The position numbers were made by a program, and so were the translations under genes. From IMG/VR virus record IMGVR_UViG_3300028800_000020, positions 1-45,037 of that record: DNA of 45,037 nucleotides. The stretch is one strand, 5' to 3'. Source of the stretch: a virus. A model generated the notes under the pieces. The model ran no database searches and had not been told where the DNA came from. It was given only the letters and a program-made list of their open reading frames with translations. Shown one piece after another: positions 5,997 to 14,033 of this stretch; the stretch's first letter is position 1; every line of letters starts with the position of its first letter.

Positions 5997-7435
5997 CCGA
6001 GAATAACAAACTTAAAGAATTGCTGGAAACGCTCGAAGCGATCGAACAGCGACGGAAGTTCCGCAAGCTCGACTTCTACCAGCCTTACCCCAAGCAGGAA
6101 GAGTTCCACGCTCTCGGCGCTCGTTGCAGGGAACGCTTGCTGATGGCCGGCAACCAGCAGGGTAAAACTTATTCCGGCGCCGCGGAAGTCGCGATTCACA
6201 TGACGGGAGAATACCCGGAGTGGTGGGAGGGCCGGAGATTTACGAAGCCTGTGAAGTTTTGGGTCGCCGGGGAAACCTCGGCGCTGGTCCGCGATCAGCC
6301 TCAAGCTTTGCTCTGCGGGACGCCGGGTGTGGTTGACGACGCAGGTACAGGGCTGGTGCCGAAAGTATCGTTAAAAGATGTTTCTCTCGCTCGCGGTGTC
6401 ACTGATGCGTTCGACACGATCCAAGTAATTCATAAGACCGACGGCATCGAGGACGGTATATCGACTGCCGTGTTCAAGTCCTACGAGCAAGGCCGGCAGA
6501 AATTTCAGTCCGCAACCCTTGATGGGCTGTGGCTCGACGAAGAACCCGACGAGGAAATCTACCAGGAGTGCCTGGCGCGTATCACCGCGACGGATGGATT
6601 GCTGTTCATGACCTTCACTCCGCTGAAGGGCCGGAGCAAAGTCGTCATCAGATTCATGGACGAGGCGTCCGAGGACCGTGGCATTGTCCACATGGACATC
6701 GACGACGCCAAGCACATCAAACCAGAAGACCGTGCCAAGATCATCGAAGGCTATCTACCTCATCAACGCGAAGCCAGAGCGCACGGCGTTCCTCTTCTCG
6801 GTTCGGGCGTGATCTTCACGATGCCGGAAACTAGCGTCAAGGAAAATGCGATCGAGAATGTTCCTATCTACTGGCGGAAGATTTGGGGTATCGACTTCGG
6901 CATCGGCCATCCTTTCGCAGCCGCTCTGCTTTTGTGGGATGTTGACAACGATGTCATTCATGTCCATCACACAGTGAGGATGGCTGATGTGTTCCCGATC
7001 AACCACGCCGCGGCGATGAAACCGATCGGCGCTGCGGTTCCCGTTGCGTGGCCTCAAGACGGTACGGCGCGCGAGGCAGCCGGCGGAACGCTCGCTTCGC
7101 TCTACTCCAAAGAAGGCCTGTTGACTTTGCCCAGCCACGCGACCTGGCCGCAAGGTGGGTATTCCACCGAAGCCGGCGTCGAGGAGATGCGGGAGCGGGA
7201 ACAGAACGGCAAGCTCAAATATGCCGCGCATCTCACCGATCTCTTCGAGGAACGCCGCTTTTACCACAGGAAAGACGGCGAGATCGTGAAGATCAAGGAC
7301 GATATATTATCGGCCATAAGGATCGGTATCATGATGAAACGCTTTGCAAAACCGGTGGTCTTAGGCGGCAAACGCCAGAAACGCCAGGGTAAGCTCCTCG
7401 CAACGGGGCTTGACTTCAATGTCTTCGGGGAGTAA
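5993..7435 (+). CDS. terL: Terminase large subunit (ATPase-nuclease)
   Basis: DNA-packaging motor and headful/cos nuclease. ATPase domain: Walker A GNQQGKT (residues 53-59), Walker B LWLDEE with D182/E183, and coupling motif TFTPLKGRS near 208-216. Nuclease domain: first acidic residue D301 in GIDFGIGHP, probable second D356 (WPQDG), and D436/D437 in KIKDDILSAIRIG. The length of 480 aa is typical of podovirus TerL. It begins with GTG overlapping the terS stop (GTGA), so the two subunits are coupled. An initiator-type tRNA gene starts 8 bases after its stop codon, within the same transcription unit. Confidence 0.93.
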   Translation: MTENNKLKELLETLEAIEQRRKFRKLDFYQPYPKQEEFHALGARCRERLLMAGNQQGKTYSGAAEVAIHMTGEYPEWWEGRRFTKPVKFWVAGETSALVRDQPQALLCGTPGVVDDAGTGLVPKVSLKDVSLARGVTDAFDTIQVIHKTDGIEDGISTAVFKSYEQGRQKFQSATLDGLWLDEEPDEEIYQECLARITATDGLLFMTFTPLKGRSKVVIRFMDEASEDRGIVHMDIDDAKHIKPEDRAKIIEGYLPHQREARAHGVPLLGSGVIFTMPETSVKENAIENVPIYWRKIWGIDFGIGHPFAAALLLWDVDNDVIHVHHTVRMADVFPINHAAAMKPIGAAVPVAWPQDGTAREAAGGTLASLYSKEGLLTLPSHATWPQGGYSTEAGVEEMREREQNGKLKYAAHLTDLFEERRFYHRKDGEIVKIKDDILSAIRIGIMMKRFAKPVVLGGKRQKRQGKLLATGLDFNVFGE

Positions 7436-7443
7436 TGTGGGGG

Positions 7444-7520
7444 AGCGGGGTGGAGCAGCCCGGTAGCTTGCCAGGCTCATACCTTGGAGGTCGGGGGTTC
7501 GAATCCCCCTCCCGCAACCA
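7444..7520 (+). tRNA. Initiator-type tRNA-Met (CAT)
   Basis: A full 77-nt cloverleaf with encoded CCA, derived from bacterial tRNA-fMet. Acceptor AGCGGGG/TCCCGCA has an unpaired A1.A72, the initiator hallmark. The D-stem GAGC/GCTT has A11-U24, also initiator-specific, with a G10.U25 wobble. The anticodon loop CTCATAC reads AUG. Anticodon stem CCAGG/CTTGG replaces the usual three G-C pairs with A29-U41, G30.U40 and G31-C39. T-arm GGGGG-TTCGAAT-CCCCC is perfect. It lies 8 bp after terL and 21 bp before the next gene in the late transcript, so it must be cut from mRNA. Confidence 0.93.
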
Positions 7521-7541
7521 TTCTCATATGGAGCCGGCGTA

Positions 7542-7748
7542 GTGGACAGCCCTAAAAATCTTTCGCCGGCTTCCGTCGATCTCGGGCTTGGCGATATCTT
7601 GAAGGACCAACTCGCTCTCCAGTCCGAAGCCGCGCGCAAGGCCGCGCTGAAGAAATCCGGCGCTTCCGAAGCCCAGCAAGCGATGAGCCCGGCGACGAAT
7701 GCTCTTTTCAACTTCCTTGGCGGAGGCGCAGATGCAGCCCTCAATTAG
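7542..7748 (+). CDS. Small protein upstream of portal (68 aa)
   Basis: A small helical protein with the segment SVDLGLGDILKDQLALQSEAARKAALKK and a Gly-rich tail (NFLGGGADAAL). Short proteins with a similar LGLGDIL element often lie between terminase and portal in podoviruses; the function is unknown. GTG start with GGAG nine bases upstream. The 3' end overlaps the next gene by 17 bp. Confidence 0.7.
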   Translation: MDSPKNLSPASVDLGLGDILKDQLALQSEAARKAALKKSGASEAQQAMSPATNALFNFLGGGADAALN

Positions 7749-7890
7749 TTTCCCGCGTAACCAGCCACGGCAGCAGCCGAAGATCGTGGCTGTGATCCCC
7801 GGCGATCCGCCGGCCGATCAGACGCCGCCCCAAAGTTATACGGCGGCGATTTCCATAACCGCTCCGCTCCCGAAAGTCGGCAATGGCTGA
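7732..7890 (+). CDS. Small Pro-rich protein (52 aa)
   Basis: Start at 7732 (MQPSISFPRNQPRQQPK), chosen because GGAGG lies five bases upstream; a longer frame would begin inside the previous gene without a binding site. Residues 5-35 are Pro/Gln-rich and probably extended. It overlaps its neighbours on both sides (portal ATG at 7883), a sign of tight coupling. Not recognised; possibly a minor virion or assembly peptide. Confidence 0.55.
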   Translation: MQPSISFPRNQPRQQPKIVAVIPGDPPADQTPPQSYTAAISITAPLPKVGNG

Positions 7891-9607
7891 TACCAGTTTG
7901 ACGCCGCGCAAGCAATCCGAACGCGAGGAGATGATCGTCTCCGAGACGCTGCGCGAGTTTTCGGAACTTCAGACCTATCGTAACGTCTTCGCTTCGCATT
8001 GGGAAGAAGTCGCGGAACTGATCCTGCCGACTTACCGCAATACTTTCATGTTCGGTAATTACAACTGGCCGGGCCAGAAGAAGACCGATCGTCAGGTTGA
8101 CGCCACCGGCATGATGGCGCTGTCGCGCTTCGCCGCTATCTGCGACAGTCTTTTGACGCCGCGTAATTCCTACTGGCACGGCCTCGAAGCCAACGACCCT
8201 TATGTCATGAAGGACCGCGCTACGCGGCTTTGGTTTGAGAGCACCGCCAAGAAACTCTTCAAGTATCGCTACGCCGCGCAAGGCAACTTCAGCGCGCAGA
8301 ATCAAGCCAACTATCAATCGCTCGGCGCTTTCGGCAACGCGCAGATGTTCATCGACGAGTTCGATGCGACGTTGAGTGGCGTCAAAGGTCTTCGCTACAA
8401 AGCGGTGCCGATGGGCGAACTCTTCTACCGCGAGAACCATCAAGGCATGGTGGACGGTTTCGTTCGCTGGTTCCGGCTCACCGCGCGCCAGGCAAAGCAG
8501 AAGTGGCCGGAGACTTTCCCGGCTGTCCTGCAAGCTGCGCTCGAAGCGAACAGCGAACAGCTTTTCGATTTCTTGCACCGTGTTGTCCCGCGGACCGACT
8601 TTGAACCCGGCCGGCTGGACATCAAGGGTAAGCCCTACGCCTCGTATTATGTTTGCATGAAAAGCCAAACCCTTCTGCAAGAAGGCGGCTATCGCAGTTT
8701 CCCCATGGCGGTGTCACGTTACGACCAATCGCCAGGCGAAGTCTATGGCCGCAGTCCGGCAATGATGGTCCTTCCCGCGCTCAAGACCTTGAATGCGGAG
8801 AAGCGGACGTTCCTCAAACAGGGACACCGTGCGGCTGACCCGGTGCTTTTGACTAATGATGACGGGCTGTTGAGTTTCGACTTGACCCCCGGCGCTATGA
8901 ACCCTGGCGGCATGAATCCCGACGGTAAGCCGCTTGTCGGCGTGTTACCGACCGGTAACATTCAGATCACCGAAGACATGATGAAAGAGGAGCGCGCGCT
9001 CATCAACGACGCCTTCCTCGTAACGCTGTTCCAGATTCTCACCGAGACCCCGACGATGACGGCAACCGAAGTGATCGAACGCACCAACGAGAAGGGTATT
9101 CTCTTGGCGCCGACGATCGGTCGTCAGCAGTCCGAATACCTCGATCCGATGATCCATCGCGAACTCGATCTCCTGTCGAGCCAGGGTCTTCTCGATCCGA
9201 TGCCCCCGCGCTTGCGCGAAGCGAAAGGCGCATACGATGTCGTCTATACCTCACCGCTTTCGAAGGCGATGAAGGCTCAGGAAGCCGCTGGTTTCTTCCG
9301 CACAATCGAAGGTGTCAAGGAATTGATGGCTGTGTCGCAAGACCAGTCCTTGCTCGATCGCTTCGACTTCAATACTGCGATCCCTGCTATCGCCGATATC
9401 CAGTCCGTGCCGGAAAGCTGGATGGCGGACGACAAACAAGTTGCTGCGAAACAGAAGGCGCGCGCCGACGCCGCCCAGCGCCAAGAGATGATCCAAGCTG
9501 CACCCGCGGCCGCTGCGATGATGAAGGCCCGCGCTGCTTCAGGCGCCGCGGCACCCGCTCAGGCGCCGGCACAACCAGGACCCCCGTTGACACAATCGGG
9601 GGCATGA
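7883..9607 (+). CDS. Portal (head-tail connector) protein
   Basis: Forms the dodecameric ring through which DNA enters and leaves the capsid. It matches the T7-type head-to-tail connecting family (PF12236) in length (574 aa) and in signature stretches: FASHWEEVAELILPTYRN near residue 40, RQVDATGMMALSRFAAICDSLLTPRNSYWHGL near 73-105, SRYDQSPGEVYGRSPAMMVLPALKTLN in the middle, and LTETPTMTATEVIERTNEKG (about 388-407). The C-terminal 60 residues are Ala/Pro/Gln-rich and probably disordered. It follows the terminase and precedes the Bbp19-like and scaffold genes, the standard late order. Confidence 0.93.
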   Translation: MADTSLTPRKQSEREEMIVSETLREFSELQTYRNVFASHWEEVAELILPTYRNTFMFGNYNWPGQKKTDRQVDATGMMALSRFAAICDSLLTPRNSYWHGLEANDPYVMKDRATRLWFESTAKKLFKYRYAAQGNFSAQNQANYQSLGAFGNAQMFIDEFDATLSGVKGLRYKAVPMGELFYRENHQGMVDGFVRWFRLTARQAKQKWPETFPAVLQAALEANSEQLFDFLHRVVPRTDFEPGRLDIKGKPYASYYVCMKSQTLLQEGGYRSFPMAVSRYDQSPGEVYGRSPAMMVLPALKTLNAEKRTFLKQGHRAADPVLLTNDDGLLSFDLTPGAMNPGGMNPDGKPLVGVLPTGNIQITEDMMKEERALINDAFLVTLFQILTETPTMTATEVIERTNEKGILLAPTIGRQQSEYLDPMIHRELDLLSSQGLLDPMPPRLREAKGAYDVVYTSPLSKAMKAQEAAGFFRTIEGVKELMAVSQDQSLLDRFDFNTAIPAIADIQSVPESWMADDKQVAAKQKARADAAQRQEMIQAAPAAAAMMKARAASGAAAPAQAPAQPGPPLTQSGA

Positions 9608-9621
9608 TGTAAGGTGGCAAG

Positions 9622-9930
9622 ATGACATCCCTGTTCGTCATGTACCAGAGGACCCTAGATTACCTGCGCTTGAGAAGTCGAGCGTACAAGCTTACTTTTA
9701 CCGACCCCAAGAACAATGAGGTTTTGAAGGACCTGGCAAAGTTCTGCCGCGCAGATACTTCCTATACCAGCCCGAATCTAGTGAACCTTGGCATCGCTAT
9801 CGGGCGCCGGGAAGTTTGGTTGCGGATTCAACATCACCTGAGACTGACGCCCGATCAACTCTACGAAATTTACAACAAACCATCGACCCTCAACCCACCT
9901 ACACAAAACAGGGAGCATACAAATGACTGA
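9622..9930 (+). CDS. Bbp19-like small phage protein (102 aa)
   Basis: Matches the short family named for gene bbp19 of Bordetella phage BPP-1: LRLRSRAYKLTFTDPKNNEVLKDLAKFCRADTS, then GRREVWLRIQHHLRLTPDQLYEIY (residues 16-85). A role near the portal/head is assumed from position only. AAGGTGG lies 7 bases before the ATG. It overlaps the scaffold gene by 8 bp. This family and the order portal, Bbp19, scaffold, capsid are the best evidence of kinship to BPP-1-like podoviruses. Confidence 0.85.
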   Translation: MTSLFVMYQRTLDYLRLRSRAYKLTFTDPKNNEVLKDLAKFCRADTSYTSPNLVNLGIAIGRREVWLRIQHHLRLTPDQLYEIYNKPSTLNPPTQNREHTND

Positions 9931-10774
9931 CCAGACGCCCGAACAAATTGCCGCCGCTAGAGCCGCTGCCGATGCAGCAGCCGGTCATTGGACCGCAGGG
10001 CTCGACGCCGAGACAAAGGGCTACGCTCAGAACCGTGGCCTCGACAAGAAGACTGCGGCCGAAGCTTTCTTCGAAGCCTCGAAGGCTCATCGCGAAGCCG
10101 AACGCCTGATTGGCGCTCCCGCGAACGAGATGATCCGCCTCCCGAAAGACCCGAACGCGCCGGAATGGAAAGACGTTTACAAGCGCCTTGGCGTCCCGGG
10201 CGACGAGAAGGATTACGACTTCTCCACCGTGAAGCGCGCTGGCGACAAGCCGCTCGACGATGCTTTGTCGGCAACGCTGCGCCAAGCTTCTCTGGCCGGG
10301 CATCTCACGAAGGACGGCGCGACTCAAGTGGCCGCGCAAGTCGTCAAGCATCTTGACGGTATTGAGAGTGCCAAGGCCGCCGACGACGCTGCCAATCTCC
10401 TGAAAGAGAAAGCGGCGCTCAAGGCGAATTGGGGTGCGAACGAAGCTGCGAATATGGTGGTTGCTCGCGCCGCGGTGACTGCGCTTGGCATCAAGCCCGA
10501 GACAGTATCCGCTTTGGAAAAGGTTGCCGGCTACGCTGCGGTCATGGAAATGTTCCGCAATATCGGCTCGAAGATCGGCGAGGATCGCTTCATCCAAGGC
10601 GGCCCGAATGCCCCGGCTGGCGGCGCTATGACCCGCGATCAGGCAGTTTCCGAGAAGGAAGCATTGAAGAAGGATGTCGCTTGGAGAAATCGTTATCTCG
10701 CTGGTGGCGTTGAAGAAAAACGCAAGATGGACAGTCTGGACAGGATTATTTTGGGCGTTTCTTCAGCGGCCTAA
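9923..10774 (+). CDS. Putative capsid scaffolding protein
   Basis: Directs capsid assembly and is absent from the mature head. The assignment rests on position directly before the major capsid gene and on composition: 283 aa, highly helical, Ala/Lys/Glu-rich, no cysteine seen. An N-terminal helix (PEQIAAARAAADAAAG) is followed by a FFEASKAHREAERLIG segment, a short globular patch (DVYKRLGVPGDEKDYDF) that I recall from podovirus scaffold-like proteins, and a basic C-terminus (KKDVAWRNRYLAGGVEEKRKM), as needed for capsid contact. GGGAG precedes the ATG. The capsid promoter lies just after its stop. Confidence 0.75.
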   Translation: MTDQTPEQIAAARAAADAAAGHWTAGLDAETKGYAQNRGLDKKTAAEAFFEASKAHREAERLIGAPANEMIRLPKDPNAPEWKDVYKRLGVPGDEKDYDFSTVKRAGDKPLDDALSATLRQASLAGHLTKDGATQVAAQVVKHLDGIESAKAADDAANLLKEKAALKANWGANEAANMVVARAAVTALGIKPETVSALEKVAGYAAVMEMFRNIGSKIGEDRFIQGGPNAPAGGAMTRDQAVSEKEALKKDVAWRNRYLAGGVEEKRKMDSLDRIILGVSSAA

Positions 10775-10783
10775 AAATAGTGC

Positions 10784-10812
10784 TTGACAGGTGAATTGAG
10801 AACGATTATCAT
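10784..10812 (+). promoter_or_regulatory. Capsid gene promoter
   Basis: Consensus -35 TTGACA (10784-10789), 17-bp spacer, -10 TATCAT (10807-10812). It lies in a 140-bp gap before the major capsid gene, leaving a 5' leader of about 95 nt. A 23-bp palindrome covers the second half of the spacer and the whole -10. Confidence 0.8.
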
Positions 10813-10818
10813 TCTCAA
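10796..10818. promoter_or_regulatory. Fur-box-like operator over the capsid promoter
   Basis: Palindrome with outer arms TTGAGAA (10796-10802) and TTCTCAA (10812-10818) and a near-symmetric centre (CGATTATCA), 23 bp. It matches the hub operator 5196-5218 at 18 of 23 positions and the 19-bp Fur consensus at about 15-16. Its position over the -10 means a bound protein should block polymerase. Confidence 0.7.
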
Positions 10819-10914
10819 GACTGCCATACTCGCATCGAACGCGACGGCACGGATGAGTTAATCGGCCCCCGAATGGACACGGCCAAGGTAAGTCAACCTT
10901 TCGGGAGTTAAAAG

Positions 10915-11847
10915 ATGACCGGTTCCTACGATCCAGGCCTTATTCCGCTTTATACGACCCAATTCTCGACGAATGTGGAACTCTTGCTTCAGCAGAAGGG
11001 TTCTAAGCTCCGCGGCCGCGTCCGTGAGGGTATGCATGTCGGCAAGATGGCGTCGCCCATCAACCAGATCGGTACGCTCGCGCTCAAGGCGCCGGCCGGT
11101 CGTTTCGCTCCCCTTGGCCACCAGGATGCCGCATATGATCGGCGCTGGGTGTTCCCGCAGGAAGGCGAACTTCCGCAGTTGGTCGATTCGTTCGACGAAT
11201 TGCAGACCGTAGTTGACCCGAAGTCGGGCCTTGTCGAGACCGCTGTGAATGCAGTCGGTCGCGCTTGGGACGACACGCTCATCAGTGCGTCCACCGGCAC
11301 CGCTACGCTCGGCCAGGATGCTTCGAGCCTCACGACCGAATCCTTCGACACTTCCAAGTTCCAGATCGCCAGCACCTTCGGTTCTGCGTCGGCCTCGGGC
11401 TTGACTGTTGCGAAGATCATCGAAACCAAGCGCGTCTTCGAGAAGTATCATAACGATCTCGAAATGGACCGCCCGACGTTGGTGATTGGTTCGCAGCAAC
11501 ACAGTGACTTGCTCAACCAAGTCCAGGTTGTCTCGACCGAGTTCAACGAACGCCCGGTTATGGTGGACGGTGTTGTCCGCCAGTTCCTCGGCTTCGACAT
11601 CGTGATCTCCGAACGTCTCCCGCAGACGACCGTTGGTTCCGTCCGTGGTGTGCTCGCCTTCGTGAAGACCGGCATGTACCTCGGTGTCTGGAAAGACATG
11701 ACGAACCGCATCGCAATTCGTGAAGACCTGTCAGGCACGCCTTGGCAGATTCTCACCAGCACGATGTACGGTGCAACCCGCACGCAGCCCGGCAAGGTCC
11801 AGCAAATCCTTTGCGCGGATACGTCAGGCGCCGACATCAACCCGTAA
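10915..11847 (+). CDS. Major capsid protein
   Basis: 310 aa, the main shell protein. Recognised by position after scaffold, by its own strong promoter and by stretches typical of the podovirus capsid family of this type: VELLLQQKGSKLRGRV, then PAGRFAPLGHQDAAYDRRWVFP (residues 60-81), and a C-terminal KTGMYLGVWKDMTNRIAIREDL. The HK97-type fold is presumed from the family, not seen. GGGAG precedes the ATG. The gene uses the C-ending codons favoured by the neighbouring virion genes, consistent with high expression. Confidence 0.88.
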   Translation: MTGSYDPGLIPLYTTQFSTNVELLLQQKGSKLRGRVREGMHVGKMASPINQIGTLALKAPAGRFAPLGHQDAAYDRRWVFPQEGELPQLVDSFDELQTVVDPKSGLVETAVNAVGRAWDDTLISASTGTATLGQDASSLTTESFDTSKFQIASTFGSASASGLTVAKIIETKRVFEKYHNDLEMDRPTLVIGSQQHSDLLNQVQVVSTEFNERPVMVDGVVRQFLGFDIVISERLPQTTVGSVRGVLAFVKTGMYLGVWKDMTNRIAIREDLSGTPWQILTSTMYGATRTQPGKVQQILCADTSGADINP

Positions 11848-11856
11848 GGAGCTACC

Positions 11857-12501
11857 ATGACTTTAACAGCAGCCGGCGACATCCTCGAAAGCGCCACTCT
11901 CGTAAACCTTAGCACTATGCCGGTCCTTGTGCCGACAATGGGCGAAGGCGCACGCTACGATGTCAAGGAAAACGAGGATTACGTTGCCCCGACGGCTTCG
12001 AACGTCCAGTATTCCACCTATACCCTCGGCCCTCGCATTCCGACGAACGCGAAGATCAAGTCTGTAAGCGCGTATTGCAAAGGCGTGGACAGCAATGGTA
12101 CGGCGGCTTTCGCGGCTGATATCAACCTGATCTTCTCCGATGCTCCTCTCGGCGGTATCGCTGCGGGCACCCCGACGCTGGACGGAACTTCGTCTTCGTA
12201 CGCCGGGCAAATTCCGACTTCGACGCTCAACGGTACTGTGACTTCGATCACGGCATACGCCAGCCCGAACAAGATGTTCGGTTCGGCTGTGACCTTGGCG
12301 GGTAACTCCGGCGCAGTCAAAATTCAGGAATTGACGTATCTGAACACCTTTCTGTTCGCGCATCGTCAGCTTCCGATTTGGGACGTTCTCGGTTTCACGC
12401 AGGACCCGGGCGGCTTCCTCAATTTCTTCGTTGTTTGCACCACAGCGTCCAACACCGCCGCTACCGGCATATTGGGCCTCAAGGTTGCCTACGCGATCTA
12501 A
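11857..12501 (+). CDS. Putative capsid decoration / head protein (214 aa)
   Basis: Not recognised with certainty. It follows the capsid gene after 9 bp with AAGGAG before the ATG, which favours a capsid decoration or head-stabilising role. The sequence is beta-rich with many Thr/Ser/Gly and alternating hydrophobics, including NVQYSTYTLGPRIPTNAKIKSVSAY and ALTLAGNSG-like segments. No signal peptide or membrane segment. Confidence 0.6.
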   Translation: MTLTAAGDILESATLVNLSTMPVLVPTMGEGARYDVKENEDYVAPTASNVQYSTYTLGPRIPTNAKIKSVSAYCKGVDSNGTAAFAADINLIFSDAPLGGIAAGTPTLDGTSSSYAGQIPTSTLNGTVTSITAYASPNKMFGSAVTLAGNSGAVKIQELTYLNTFLFAHRQLPIWDVLGFTQDPGGFLNFFVVCTTASNTAATGILGLKVAYAI

Positions 12502-12529
12502 CCGGCGCTCACGGCGCCAAGGCTGAAGC

Positions 12530-13117
12530 ATGACTGTAAATTACCTGTCGATCAACAAAGGCCAGTTGGACAGTCAATCCGGCAACGTGCTCGTTGCTCA
12601 GGATGCTGGCTCAATTGCCACTGTTATCACGGACGCTACGACTGCCGATACGGATGTCGGAACTGTCGTGACCAACACCGCTACGGTCGATACTGATCTC
12701 GCTACTGTCCTTACGGACTATGATGCGATTGGCGCAGCGATTGTTGCGATCTCAGGTGACACATACAGCAACACCACGCACCAATTTACGACTGGTGGTT
12801 CCACCGGCCTGACTTCATCGCAACTTCATACGCAGATGACTTCGCTTAACGCGATGATGACGGCGTTCCTCACGGCGCAGACGGCGGCGACTACCGCCAA
12901 CACAAATGCAACGACCGCGAAGACTGCGACAGCGGCGACGGTTACTGCCGCGGCTGCAATCGCTTATTCGACGACTGCGGACTTCATTCTCTCAATTCTG
13001 ATGACCAACAGCCCCGACCGCAAGGACGCGATCCTCGCGATGGAAGCCTTTAAGAATTACATCTTGAGTAATGGCGTCCCCGGTGGTAGAGTGGGAACCG
13101 ACTTACCTGTGCTTTAG
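12530..13117 (+). CDS. Hypothetical Ala/Thr-rich virion-region protein (195 aa)
   Basis: Residues 20-75 hold repeated TDxxT / TDxAT elements (VITDATTADTDVGTVVTNT...). Residues 100-150 are a long Ala/Thr helix (TAQTAATTANTNATTAKTAT). The C-terminus is a more ordinary globular end (DRKDAILAMEAFKNYILSNG). The composition suggests an extended coiled or fibrous structural protein. It sits among head and fibre genes and is probably a virion component; the exact role is unknown. Confidence 0.6.
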   Translation: MTVNYLSINKGQLDSQSGNVLVAQDAGSIATVITDATTADTDVGTVVTNTATVDTDLATVLTDYDAIGAAIVAISGDTYSNTTHQFTTGGSTGLTSSQLHTQMTSLNAMMTAFLTAQTAATTANTNATTAKTATAATVTAAAAIAYSTTADFILSILMTNSPDRKDAILAMEAFKNYILSNGVPGGRVGTDLPVL

Positions 13118-13126
13118 GAGTAACTG

Positions 13127-13615
13127 ATGGTTTCCCAGCCCCCTTATGGTTACATCAACCCCGCGGTAATTGTAAACACGCCGGCAAACCCGACGGCTCC
13201 CGCGAGCACTTCTGCATACAAGATGCAGGGCATCGGTCAGCTTATCACTCCTTCGACGCCTAGCGCGAACGTCCTTGCTCTGTTTTCGGCGACCCTCAAC
13301 GACGGCGCCACGACTGTCGGCGAAGGCATCAATCTCCAACTTTACTATGGCCCGGTTGTTTCCGGCACCGCGATCCCGGCGAATGCTGGCGCGATCCCCG
13401 CGAACGCGGTTGCACTCGGCGCTATCTTGACCTGGGCGACTGGCGTGACGCTGACGACTGCCGCGGATTCCCTGATTCCGATCACTCTCTTCGGCTTGGC
13501 CAAGGCGTTGACGCCTGGTCAGCAATACTGGTTCGACGTTGCCGCGGAAAGCGTGGTTGGCGCGAGCCAGGTTGCAATCGTGAACCCCACGTTTGCTCTC
13601 ATCGAAATCGGGTAA
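13127..13615 (+). CDS. Hypothetical virion-region protein (162 aa)
   Basis: Beta-rich, Ala/Thr/Pro-rich protein with an N-terminal PPYGYINPAVIVNTPANPTAP segment and a middle GEGINLQLYYGPVVSGTAIP stretch. Such beta-sandwich-like proteins are common in podovirus head and fibre regions, but I cannot assign a role. AGGAG precedes the ATG. It is followed after 6 bp by another beta-rich gene, so the group 12530-14258 looks like one module. Confidence 0.6.
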   Translation: MVSQPPYGYINPAVIVNTPANPTAPASTSAYKMQGIGQLITPSTPSANVLALFSATLNDGATTVGEGINLQLYYGPVVSGTAIPANAGAIPANAVALGAILTWATGVTLTTAADSLIPITLFGLAKALTPGQQYWFDVAAESVVGASQVAIVNPTFALIEIG

Positions 13616-13621
13616 GCCCCG

Positions 13622-14032
13622 ATGGCTTCAAACCTCAAAGTATCTACGACTACCGCGAACGCCGAAGCCAATGCGCTTGTCGGCTCGTTCACGAATAGCT
13701 CGACTATCAAGATTTACGACGGTGCTCAGCCCTCAACCCCCGAGACAGCAATCTCGACGCAAAATCTTCTGGCCACGATCACGTTGCCGGCGAGTTCTGC
13801 ATTCGGTGCTGCATCGGCTGGCGTTATCACGGCCGCGGCGATCTCGGACATTACGATTGGTGCTTCCGGTACGGCGGCTTGGTTCCGCTGGTGGAAGGCC
13901 GACGGCACAACCCCGATTGCCGATGGTTCTGTCGGTACGTCCGGCGCCGACTTAAACCTCAATTCGACCTCGCTCTCTTCGGGCGCAACTCTCTCCACAA
14001 CCAGCTTCACGTTCACCGTTCCGGCGGTGTAA
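13622..14032 (+). CDS. Conserved beta-rich phage protein (136 aa)
   Basis: Resembles a common but uncharacterised phage family. It has an N-terminal LKVSTTTANAEANAL, a STIKIYDGAQPSTPETAI element, LLATITLPASSAFGAASAGVIT, then GTAAWFRWWKADGTTPIADGSVGTSGADLNLNS (roughly residues 75-115). It is likely an all-beta virion protein placed near decoration or fibre genes. The ribosome-binding site is weak, and expression may depend on the gene 6 bp upstream. Confidence 0.7.
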   Translation: MASNLKVSTTTANAEANALVGSFTNSSTIKIYDGAQPSTPETAISTQNLLATITLPASSAFGAASAGVITAAAISDITIGASGTAAWFRWWKADGTTPIADGSVGTSGADLNLNSTSLSSGATLSTTSFTFTVPAV

Positions 14033-14033
14033 C

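Noticed and set aside
7436-7541. tRNA as a phage attachment site
   Set aside because: The tRNA is complete and lies within the late operon, there is no integrase gene and no second partial copy.
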